From the NCBI GenBank assembly GCA_017617495.1, contig JAFZWD010000056.1, positions 1 to 64,000 on the forward strand: DNA of 64,000 bases, given 5' to 3'. This document shows positions 45,328 to 53,016 of this stretch, piece by piece. The notes beneath the pieces are model-generated. The model saw nothing but the letters and a program-made list of their open reading frames with translations. It did no database searches and was not told the origin of the DNA. Positions within the stretch are counted from its first letter, which is position 1, and every line of letters begins with the position of its first letter. Source of the DNA: Bacteroidales bacterium. Lineage in GTDB: Bacteria; Bacteroidota; Bacteroidia; Bacteroidales; UBA932. A program made the position numbers and the translations under genes.

Positions 45328-47205
45328 ATGAAAAAGTACATTTACATCATTTCTGCAGCTGCCGTATGCATGCTCGCAGCCTGTGCAAAAGAAATCACAG
45401 AACCCAAGGAGAGCGCAGTGTTCACTAAAGGCGAACTGACCTATATCCAGGCAGGCCTTGAAACCCGTGCAGTTCTCGACGACAAGTATGCCGGAACAGA
45501 CACTTCCTTCAAGTGGAGCACCGGCGACCAGATTGCAATTTATGCCGGCGAATACCTGAAGTCCGCCGGACTCGACAGCAAGCACAACGGCAAGCCCACC
45601 GCTTCCTTCGGTTTCGAAGGCCTCGTTGACGCCGACCGTGCCGACTTTGCCCTGTATCCCGCACACCTCGTATTCGACGGTGACGAAGTTATCGGCAAGT
45701 GCAAGCGTTTCCACACCGCCGCTAACCTGACTCTCAACCTTCCCGAGTTCTACAACTACGAAGAGGTCAGCGGCTACAAGAGTCCCGTTCCCATGATCGG
45801 TGTCAACGCTCCCGGCCAGGGCATCGCCTTCAAGGCCCTCTGCCCCGTTATCCGTATCACCCTCAGGAACATTCCCAAGGACTGCTACTATCTTACTCTC
45901 GACTTCAACGGCAAGAAGGTTCAGGGCCAGTTCGCTCTCAGCGATGTAGACCTCGAGAATATTGCATCCTTCACCGGCCTGCAGAGTGAGGCTACCGACG
46001 ATGTGGACGACATCATCACCATCAAGACCCCGAACATCACCGCTTACGTGAGCAGCACGGTCCTTACCATCCCTGTTCCCGCAGGTGAATACGACTACGT
46101 TACCGTCAGCTCCTACGACAGGACCGACCACGTAATCAACGCCCTCAGCGTTCATCTCAAGCTGGACACCGATGGCAAGCCCGTTACCTGGGCTCCCACC
46201 CGCAAGGCTTCCAAGAAGCTTGCTGTACCGCTTCCCTGCTTCGATTCCAATAATAGTACCCATCAGAAGGTGGTCATTGCACCTGGCAACCTCGTAGCAA
46301 CCCTTACCAAAAAGGCCACAGGTGATGGCTCCGGCAAGGTCGGTGCCTGCAACAATTTCCACTTTGCAGCACATCAGTACGACGCACTCGGTGACTGCGA
46401 CGGTAATAAATTTGCCAAGACCGACGTCGAACTCGACCTCTTCGGCTGGATTGGACAGAGCGCACAGTATGAATACGCCGATGACGAGAGGTGGGGTATC
46501 CTGTGGTCCACCAACAATGAGGATGCCGACTTCGGTAACCTGCCTAACGAACTGATTAAGTGGGACTGGGGTTTGGTATTCAACGGAGTCACCTATCCCG
46601 AGGGAACCTGGCGTCTTACCGACAGGAACACAACCGTTACCGATCCCAAGTCCGACGCATCTTCCGAATGGGCAAGGCTTATTATCGGCCGCCAGGGCCC
46701 CTATGTGAGCTGCAAATCCATCATTATTCAGCCTAACGACGACACCTCCGTTCCTGCCGACACAATCGCACGCGGTCTTATCGTGTTCCCCGACAACTTC
46801 ACCATGCCTTACGGTGTGCACGAACTTGTCAACTACGGCAAAACGCAGCAGAACGGCAAGACTGTTCACTACAACCAGAACATCATCACTCTTGAAGAGT
46901 GGGAGATCCTGGAGAAGTTCGGCGGTTGCGCTTACCTTCCTGTAACGAACGTCAGAACCCGTAACAGCGGTATGAAGTGCCTGAACTATGGCGATGCCGT
47001 TTACTGGAGCAACAATGCCAACAGTCACGCCACCAACGGCTTGAAGCAGGTTTTCTCTCTGGTCTGCTCGGATGCTTATATCCTCAATGCCGCCGGAACC
47101 GGTTCCGCCCCTTCGATTAACGGTAACGGCACGACCGGCATCCAGGACGGTAAGTCCTGCGGCCGTTCCTACGGTGCTGCAGTGCGTCTCGTCCGCGATA
47201 TCTAA
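45328..47205 (+). CDS. Fimbrillin-family lipoprotein with C-type-lectin-like C-terminus (paralogue 3)
   Basis: This 625-residue protein starts at the ATG at 45328, giving MKKYIYIISAAAVCMLAAC (Cys19). Residues ~50-300 are Mfa-like fimbrillin (FKWSTGDQIAIYAGEYLKS, RADFALYPAHLVFD, PVIRITLRNIPKDCYYLTLDF). The end has CAYLPVTNVRTRNSG, DAVYWSNNANSHATNG and GAAVRLVRDI, with a long variable stretch between. It is the only gene of this type transcribed away from the SusCD locus, as a two-gene unit with small ORF D. Its terminator lies 22 bases downstream. Confidence 0.75.
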   Translation: MKKYIYIISAAAVCMLAACAKEITEPKESAVFTKGELTYIQAGLETRAVLDDKYAGTDTSFKWSTGDQIAIYAGEYLKSAGLDSKHNGKPTASFGFEGLVDADRADFALYPAHLVFDGDEVIGKCKRFHTAANLTLNLPEFYNYEEVSGYKSPVPMIGVNAPGQGIAFKALCPVIRITLRNIPKDCYYLTLDFNGKKVQGQFALSDVDLENIASFTGLQSEATDDVDDIITIKTPNITAYVSSTVLTIPVPAGEYDYVTVSSYDRTDHVINALSVHLKLDTDGKPVTWAPTRKASKKLAVPLPCFDSNNSTHQKVVIAPGNLVATLTKKATGDGSGKVGACNNFHFAAHQYDALGDCDGNKFAKTDVELDLFGWIGQSAQYEYADDERWGILWSTNNEDADFGNLPNELIKWDWGLVFNGVTYPEGTWRLTDRNTTVTDPKSDASSEWARLIIGRQGPYVSCKSIIIQPNDDTSVPADTIARGLIVFPDNFTMPYGVHELVNYGKTQQNGKTVHYNQNIITLEEWEILEKFGGCAYLPVTNVRTRNSGMKCLNYGDAVYWSNNANSHATNGLKQVFSLVCSDAYILNAAGTGSAPSINGNGTTGIQDGKSCGRSYGAAVRLVRDI

Positions 47206-47227
47206 TAATCGTTATAATGCTAAAAAA

Positions 47228-47256
47228 AACTCCTCCGGTCTGGAGGAGTTTTTTTT
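47228..47256. terminator. Bidirectional terminator between fimbrillin (+) and GH31 (-)
   Basis: A 9-bp perfect stem AACTCCTCC/GGAGGAGTT (47228-47236, 47242-47250) is flanked by A and T runs, so it can terminate both convergent operons. Its right side overlaps the last codon of the GH31 gene. Confidence 0.9.
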
Positions 47257-48871
47257 ATCTCTGTGTGAACCTTGGTATCCGGTCCAACGGCACGTCGATG
47301 ACGTATGCCTTACCGCCCTCGTAGACATTGCCCAGCTCGTCGGTCCAGGTGCCGGCGGGGAGGCGAACCTCACGCTGGGTACCGGGCGTAAGCATCGGGG
47401 CGACGAGATACTTATCGCCGAGCATATACTGGTCGTAGCAGGTCTCGAATCCCTGGCCGGGGAAGGCGTAATCCATCGGGCGAACCACCGGCTCACCGGA
47501 AACGGAACCCTCGCGCGCGAGATTTAAAAGGTAAGGGCCGAGCTCGGAATGCAGGCGCGCGGCCTTGCGGCAGATAGCGAGATTCTCGGGCGACAGGATC
47601 CTCCAGGGAGCCACACTGAACTGCATCATCGGCATGACGGCGTGAACCTGGCAGGAACGCACTATAAGCTCCTGGTCGAAGTCCTTGGGATCCACGTCGA
47701 GGAAACTCAGGAACTCGCCTCCGCCAATCATGTCGGGGCAGACATAGATATGGCCTTCCATCGAGGCGTTGATCATGGCGGGCACAAGGCTGGCCACGGC
47801 GTCCCAGGAGTAGTTCTTGTCGCAGAGGCGCATCACGGCAGGCTGGCCTGCCATCTTCCAGCTGGCGCGAAGCTCATTGTAGGGGAAGTCGCAGGCGAGG
47901 CCGCACCAGAGTTCGGTGTGACGGGGGCCGTAGGACTTGCCGTCGAATACGCGGATGTCGTTGGGGCTGTAGTTGGAGGCGTCGCCGGCATCGAACTTGA
48001 AGCCGTCCACGCCGTACTTCTGCTGCATGCCGCGGAGCTGGTCCACAAGCCACTGGCGGGCGTCGGGGTTGCTCATGTCGAGCATGGCGCTCCAGCCGTT
48101 CCACCAGTGCACAATGGCCGGGTGCTCCCCTGCCGCGTCCAGCACGAAGTAACCCTTCTTCTCGAGCTCACGGAACTCGGGCGAATCGGGCGACACGTAG
48201 GGGCAAAGCCAGAACATTACCTTGAAGCCCATCTTGTGGAGCTTGTCCATCATGCCCTTGGGATCGGGGAAGCGGTCGGGCTTGAACTCGAAGTTGCCGT
48301 AGTACTTCTGCCAGTTGTCGTCCACCATGAACACCGCACCGGTAGGGAAACCGTTCTTTACGACTGCCTCGGCGTAGCGCATGATGTCCGCCTGGTTCTG
48401 GTTGTAGGTAAGCTCGATCCAGGTGTTGTACTGCGGATTGGCGATGAATTCGTCCGGAGGGGTGACTCCCGAAGGAGGGAAATGCGCGGCGCTCGCGGCG
48501 AGATATGCCTCGCGCAGGGTGCTGCCGGCTTCCACCACCTCGATGGGGAATTCGCTCTCGAGGAGCATCTTACCCTTGTCGAGCGTGAGCTTGAAGGGCT
48601 CGTCGCTCCAGATGTAACGGCCTTTCGAGGATACCAGGAAGGGCACGCAGTTGTTGCTGTAGGTTTCGCTGCGGAAGTCGAGCGTGAGAGTCATCTCCCC
48701 GGTGAAGGGGAATGCATAGGGCTCCTGGATTTTCCAGCAGGAAGGGTTGTCCATCGCACCCCACCAGGCCTCGCCCGGAAGCATCTGCACCGTCAGGCCG
48801 GCAGGATGATGTGAACAAGCTGCCAGCACGCATATCGCGGCCGGCAGCATTGCTTTAAAAAGATTCTTCAT
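47255..48871 (-). CDS. GH31-family alpha-glycosidase, lipoprotein
   Basis: This 538-residue protein has a lipobox VLAAC (Cys19). GH31 catalytic motifs are visible: GFKFDAGD with nucleophile Asp294 and VCPDMIGGGEF with acid/base Asp380, plus FMVDDNWQKYYGNF and VMFWLCPYVSPDS. It is short for GH31 (many exceed 650 residues), with reduced N- and C-terminal beta domains. Alpha-glucosidase, alpha-xylosidase or alpha-galactosidase specificity cannot be told apart. It is the last gene of the glycyl-radical operon, one base after the transporter stop, so it likely releases the sugar that the transporter carries. Confidence 0.85.
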   Translation of the reverse strand: MKNLFKAMLPAAICVLAACSHHPAGLTVQMLPGEAWWGAMDNPSCWKIQEPYAFPFTGEMTLTLDFRSETYSNNCVPFLVSSKGRYIWSDEPFKLTLDKGKMLLESEFPIEVVEAGSTLREAYLAASAAHFPPSGVTPPDEFIANPQYNTWIELTYNQNQADIMRYAEAVVKNGFPTGAVFMVDDNWQKYYGNFEFKPDRFPDPKGMMDKLHKMGFKVMFWLCPYVSPDSPEFRELEKKGYFVLDAAGEHPAIVHWWNGWSAMLDMSNPDARQWLVDQLRGMQQKYGVDGFKFDAGDASNYSPNDIRVFDGKSYGPRHTELWCGLACDFPYNELRASWKMAGQPAVMRLCDKNYSWDAVASLVPAMINASMEGHIYVCPDMIGGGEFLSFLDVDPKDFDQELIVRSCQVHAVMPMMQFSVAPWRILSPENLAICRKAARLHSELGPYLLNLAREGSVSGEPVVRPMDYAFPGQGFETCYDQYMLGDKYLVAPMLTPGTQREVRLPAGTWTDELGNVYEGGKAYVIDVPLDRIPRFTQR

Positions 48872-48872
48872 A

Positions 48873-50207
48873 TTATTCTCCTACGAGTTCTTTCTGAATC
48901 TGCTCGAGGCTCTTGTCCTTGGTCTCAGGCATACGGATGAAGAACACAAGACCGAAGACTACCACAATGGAGAAGAAGGAGAAGATGTATCCTCCGCCGA
49001 TGCCCAGGAAGAACGGGAAAGTCCAGGTGAGCAGGGCGCTCCATACCCAGTGGGTCATGCTTCCGAAGACCTGGCCCGAAGCGCGTACGCTGTTGGGGAA
49101 GACCTCGGCGATGACCACCCAGATGGTGGCTCCGAGCGAAGTTGCGAAGAATGCCACGTAACCCATGAGGAAGAGCAGCATGTAGTAGCCCGTGAAGAGG
49201 TTCAGGAAGAATCCGAGGGCTACCATCGCCTGGCATATTACGATACCTATCGAACCGATGATCAGCAGCTTGCGGCGACCGACCTTGTCGATGAGGAACA
49301 TGCCCAGCATGGTGAAGGTGAGGTTAGTGAGGCCGATGATACCGGACTGCAGCAGTGCCATGTCGCCGAGGGCGCCGGACTCCGCGATGAGGCGGGGTGC
49401 GTAGTAAAGGATGGCGTTGATACCGCTGAGCTGGTTGAAGGTCGCGATAAGAAGCGCGATGATGATGGGCTTGGCGTATTTCTTCTGGAAGAGTTTCTCG
49501 CCCTTGACGCTGTCGGCCGCGATGGACTCGCGGATAGCGGCAAGCTCGCCTTCTACGTCGCTTTCGCCGGTGCGGGTGAACACAGCCTTGGCGTCATCGA
49601 TGCGTCCCTGCTTGACCAGCCAGCGCGGGCTCTCGGGAATCGAGAACAGCAGCACGCAGAAGAGAAGTGCGGGAGCGGATTCTGCCAGGATCATCCACTG
49701 CCAGTCGTGGAATCCGAGAGCCTCTGCTCCGGAAATCCAGTAGTTGGAGAAGTATGCCAGCACTATACCCAGCACGATGTTGAACTGGAAGAAGCACACG
49801 AAACGGCCGCGCCATTTCGAAGGGGAAATCTCCGCGATGAACATAGGGCCAACCACCGAAGATGCACCCACTGCGAGTCCGCCGATGAAGCGGAAGATCA
49901 TGAAGGCGTACCAGTCGACGATGGCGCCGCTGCCGACGGCGGAAATGAGGTAAAGCGCGGCGATTACGATAAGCGAATTCTTACGTCCGAAGCGCTCTGC
50001 GGGCTTGCCGCAGAAGAGGGCGCCGAGGATGGTGCCGATGAGGGCTGTCGCAATCGTGAAGCCGTGTGCGAGGTCGGACAGGCCGTAAATGGCCTGAATC
50101 TGCTTTTCTGCACCGGAAATAACTGCGGTGTCGAAACCGAAGAGAAGGCCTCCGAGGGATGCTACGAAGGCCACCCAGAACATGTAGGGCTTTATGCTCG
50201 TTTTCAT
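48873..50207 (-). CDS. MFS sugar:H+ symporter (sugar porter family, XylE/GLUT-like)
   Basis: This 444-residue inner-membrane protein has about 12 helices. Sugar-porter signatures are GGLLFGFDTAVISGA in helix 1, RFIGGLAVGASSVVGPMFIAE, PESPRWLVKQGR, QLSGINAILYYAPRL and the end PETKDKSLEQIQKE. The substrate is a monosaccharide, perhaps xylose or glucose, but this is not fixed by motifs. It overlaps the glycyl radical enzyme gene by 4 bases, which suggests that the imported sugar or its product feeds that enzyme. Confidence 0.93.
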   Translation of the reverse strand: MKTSIKPYMFWVAFVASLGGLLFGFDTAVISGAEKQIQAIYGLSDLAHGFTIATALIGTILGALFCGKPAERFGRKNSLIVIAALYLISAVGSGAIVDWYAFMIFRFIGGLAVGASSVVGPMFIAEISPSKWRGRFVCFFQFNIVLGIVLAYFSNYWISGAEALGFHDWQWMILAESAPALLFCVLLFSIPESPRWLVKQGRIDDAKAVFTRTGESDVEGELAAIRESIAADSVKGEKLFQKKYAKPIIIALLIATFNQLSGINAILYYAPRLIAESGALGDMALLQSGIIGLTNLTFTMLGMFLIDKVGRRKLLIIGSIGIVICQAMVALGFFLNLFTGYYMLLFLMGYVAFFATSLGATIWVVIAEVFPNSVRASGQVFGSMTHWVWSALLTWTFPFFLGIGGGYIFSFFSIVVVFGLVFFIRMPETKDKSLEQIQKELVGE

Positions 50208-52270
50208 ACAGCGAATTTAATACGGTTAATTATATGATCTTGATAACATTCGTCGAGTTCCACGAAGTAGCCGCTCCAGCCCCATACGCGCACGATGAGG
50301 TTGCGGTGCTTCTCGGGATGTGCCTTGGCGTCGAACAGCGTCTCCTTGTTGAGCGTGTTGAGCTGCAGCTGATGTCCGCCGAGCTGCACGTAGCTGCGGA
50401 TGAGCATCGCCAGCTTCTCGAGATTCTCCTCGTTGCGGAAGATGGTGTCGTCCAGCTCGATGGTGAGCGGTCCGCCGTTGATGGTGCGGGCAAGGTCTCC
50501 CTTGGAGAAGGACTTGAGCACGGAAACGGGGCCCTTGTGCTTGGTGTACATGCTGGGCGAGTAGTTCGCGGGGATGACCTCGCCGGCCTTGCGTCCGTCG
50601 GGAGTGGCCTTGAGGCAGGTTGCATGGAAGATGTAGTACATTGCGGTGCCGGTACCTGCGCGGAAGCATCCTCCCCTCTCGTTCCTGAGCGGAGCGAGTC
50701 CTTCGTCGAACGAAGCGAGCAGGCGCTGTGCGAGCTTGTCGGCATAATCGTCGTCGTTACCCATCTTGGGGGCCTCGAAGCGGAGTTTGTGCCAGAGCTC
50801 GTCCCAGCCCTCGAAGTTGGCATCGAGCGCGGCCTGAAGGTCCTTCACGCTAACCGACTTCTCGTCGAAGACATACTTCTCGATGGCTGCGAGCGAGTCG
50901 GCGGCAGTTGCGATGCCGGTGCCGTGGATGCCGAAGTTGTTGTACTTGGCGCCCAGGGTGATGTCGCGAGCCCTTTCGAGCGTGCCGTCCATAAATACCG
51001 AGTAAAGCGGCGCGGGAGCGATGTAGAGGTTCTTGTACTGCGCGGCGATTGCCTTGCATTCCTCCTTGATGTCGGCGTCCACGCTTGCGTAGTAACTCTC
51101 GAAGTCCTTATACTGCCCGAGCCTGTCCACGCTCTTGCTCACGAGTCCCGCGAAGGACAGTGCGCCGATGTTCACTATATCCATAGCCTTGCCGGGGATG
51201 ATGAATTCCCAGCAGGCGGCCACCACGTAGTCGTTGGCATCCTCGGGGCTGTAACCCTTGCGGATGAGGCCGGGCACCACCACGTCGTCGTTGTCGTACT
51301 GGGGGAAGCCCAGGCCGCGCTTGGTGAGCCTTGCGCCGAGTTTGTAGATCTCCAGCGGGGTGTTCCTGTCGACGCGGAGGTTGATCTTCGGGTCGATGAG
51401 ATTGAGGTCGTAGCTGGCCTCGAGGCACATCGCGGAGAGCTCGTTGAAGAGGGTGTTGCCCTTTTCGTCGCGGCCGCCGAGCACCAGGCTCTGGCCGTTG
51501 TCGCCCTGCTGCATGCCGGGATAGAGGTCGCTGTCCTTGTTGCAGGCGAGGAAGAACGAGAGCAGAAGCTCCCAGGCTTCGTCCTTGCTGATGCGTCCGC
51601 TCTCGACATCCTTCTTGTAGTAAGGATACATGTACTGGTCGAAGCGGCCGAGCGTGTTGTGGTAGCAGCCGCTTTCCCAGAGCCCGAAGTGGATGAAGCG
51701 CAGAAGCTGGAGCGCTTCGCGGAAGCCCTTGGCCCCCTCGGTGCGGATGCTCGCAAGCACTTCTGCCAGGGCGGAATCGCCCATCTCCCTTGCGCAGGCC
51801 TCATATTTGGCGATGAGCCCCTGCAGGGCGGCTATGCTGCGCACTGCCGACTCGAGGAAGAGTTTGCCTTCGGCATCGGCACTTGCCTTGCGGGCCTCGA
51901 AGCGCTGTTTGCGCGCCTCCAGACCTTCGGCGAGAGCATCCTTGTAGTTTGCGGAGATGTTGGAGAGGAAGCCGTTCTCGTGGAGATAATGCTTCGACTT
52001 GATTTCTTCCCACTCTGCCTCGGTGAAGTACGAAGGCACGCGGGTGATGGTGCGGGTAGCTACGATGAGCTCGCCGTCGAAGATGACGGGCTTCTCAGCC
52101 TTGGTCATTTCCTCGAAGAGGATGGCGCCGCGCATCTGGGCGGGCACCTTGTCGGCCGCAAAGCGGTCGCAGAGCCTGTCGAGGCCGAGTTCTTCCGGAG
52201 TGCGCCTCACGCTGTGGTGGTGGCGGTCGAAGAAGAAGTCTTTGAGTTGTTCAATTCTTTTTGTAAGCAT
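50204..52270 (-). CDS. Glycyl radical enzyme (PFL/dehydratase family), divergent
   Basis: This 688-residue cytoplasmic, oxygen-sensitive enzyme is shorter than most relatives (~750-850). The active-site Cys353 in VVAACWEFIIPG is followed by Glu355, the Cys-x-Glu arrangement of eliminase-type members rather than the Cys-Cys of pyruvate formate-lyase. The glycyl radical loop is RVWGWSGYFVEL with Gly664; most family members have RV-x-GY instead. Other family blocks are GDNGQSLVLGG, LNLIDPKINLRVDRNTP and GTGTAMYYIFHATCLKATPD. The substrate is unknown; a diol or sugar-derived substrate is suggested by the transporter and glycosidases. It shares a TAATG junction with its activase. Confidence 0.88.
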   Translation of the reverse strand: MLTKRIEQLKDFFFDRHHHSVRRTPEELGLDRLCDRFAADKVPAQMRGAILFEEMTKAEKPVIFDGELIVATRTITRVPSYFTEAEWEEIKSKHYLHENGFLSNISANYKDALAEGLEARKQRFEARKASADAEGKLFLESAVRSIAALQGLIAKYEACAREMGDSALAEVLASIRTEGAKGFREALQLLRFIHFGLWESGCYHNTLGRFDQYMYPYYKKDVESGRISKDEAWELLLSFFLACNKDSDLYPGMQQGDNGQSLVLGGRDEKGNTLFNELSAMCLEASYDLNLIDPKINLRVDRNTPLEIYKLGARLTKRGLGFPQYDNDDVVVPGLIRKGYSPEDANDYVVAACWEFIIPGKAMDIVNIGALSFAGLVSKSVDRLGQYKDFESYYASVDADIKEECKAIAAQYKNLYIAPAPLYSVFMDGTLERARDITLGAKYNNFGIHGTGIATAADSLAAIEKYVFDEKSVSVKDLQAALDANFEGWDELWHKLRFEAPKMGNDDDYADKLAQRLLASFDEGLAPLRNERGGCFRAGTGTAMYYIFHATCLKATPDGRKAGEVIPANYSPSMYTKHKGPVSVLKSFSKGDLARTINGGPLTIELDDTIFRNEENLEKLAMLIRSYVQLGGHQLQLNTLNKETLFDAKAHPEKHRNLIVRVWGWSGYFVELDECYQDHIINRIKFAV

Positions 52271-53016
52271 TACAGTATCAATAATTTAATATTTCCGAAT
52301 ATATCGTGTACGGCCGGTTCGGCATCGGTGTCGAAGGCCGGAGAATATTCCATGTCCACCTTGGGGTACTTGGCCCCGGCGGTCTTGTGGTAGCGCAGCA
52401 GTTCCAGGCGTTGCAGGCCCGGGGCGTCCTTCACCAGGTCGCGTGTAGCCTCCATGTTTTCCAGGCTGTCGTTGACGCCCGGAATCAGGGGCACGCGGAT
52501 CACGAAAGGCTTGCCGCTGAGCTTGAGGGTTTGCAGGTTGGCGAGGATCGGAGCGTTGTCCACGCCCGTCCAGCGCCTGTGCTGCTCGGGGTCGGTGTGC
52601 TTGATGTCGAAGAGCACCAGGTCGAGCCTGTCGAGTATCTTCTTGAACACTTCCGGCTTGCAGTAACCGCTGGTCTCGATGGCTTTGTGCACTCCCGGCA
52701 GCAGGTCCATCACTTCGCAGAGAAAATCCGCCTGCATGGTCGGCTCTCCGCCCGTGAAGGTCACCCCTCCCCCGTTCATTTCAAAGAACTCCCTGTTTTT
52801 AAGCAGGTCCGCCGCAAGGTCCTTCGCCTCTACTTCGCGTCCGCAGATTTCGTCGCCGTCCATGGCGTGGAAGATCTGGGGCTTGGGCGAAAGGCCCTCG
52901 GGATTGTGGCACCAGGCACAGCGCAGAGGACATCCCTTGAGAAATACCGTCGTGCGGATTCCGGGTCCGTCGTTTATCGCGAACTCCTCTATGCTGAAGA
53001 TGGTGCCTTTACTCAT
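52270..53016 (-). CDS. Glycyl-radical-enzyme activating protein (radical SAM)
   Basis: This 248-residue enzyme uses S-adenosylmethionine and a 4Fe-4S cluster to form the glycyl radical on its partner. The cluster motif is GCPLRCAWCHNPEG (CxxxCxxC, residues ~29-36). Further radical SAM blocks are GGGVTFTGGEPTMQ, ETSGYCKPEVF, LVLFDIKHTDPEQHRRWTGV and VIRVPLIPGVND. The ferredoxin-like insert with two extra clusters found in many activases is missing, so it resembles PFL-activase in size. It overlaps the GH3-CE7 gene by 4 bases and the radical enzyme by one, so the pair is co-expressed. Confidence 0.93.
   Translation of the reverse strand: MSKGTIFSIEEFAINDGPGIRTTVFLKGCPLRCAWCHNPEGLSPKPQIFHAMDGDEICGREVEAKDLAADLLKNREFFEMNGGGVTFTGGEPTMQADFLCEVMDLLPGVHKAIETSGYCKPEVFKKILDRLDLVLFDIKHTDPEQHRRWTGVDNAPILANLQTLKLSGKPFVIRVPLIPGVNDSLENMEATRDLVKDAPGLQRLELLRYHKTAGAKYPKVDMEYSPAFDTDAEPAVHDIFGNIKLLIL

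Noticed and set aside
31527..47205. A complete diversity-generating retroelement
   Set aside because: No reverse transcriptase, accessory gene or template repeat is visible in the window; only the target-like protein ends are suggestive.
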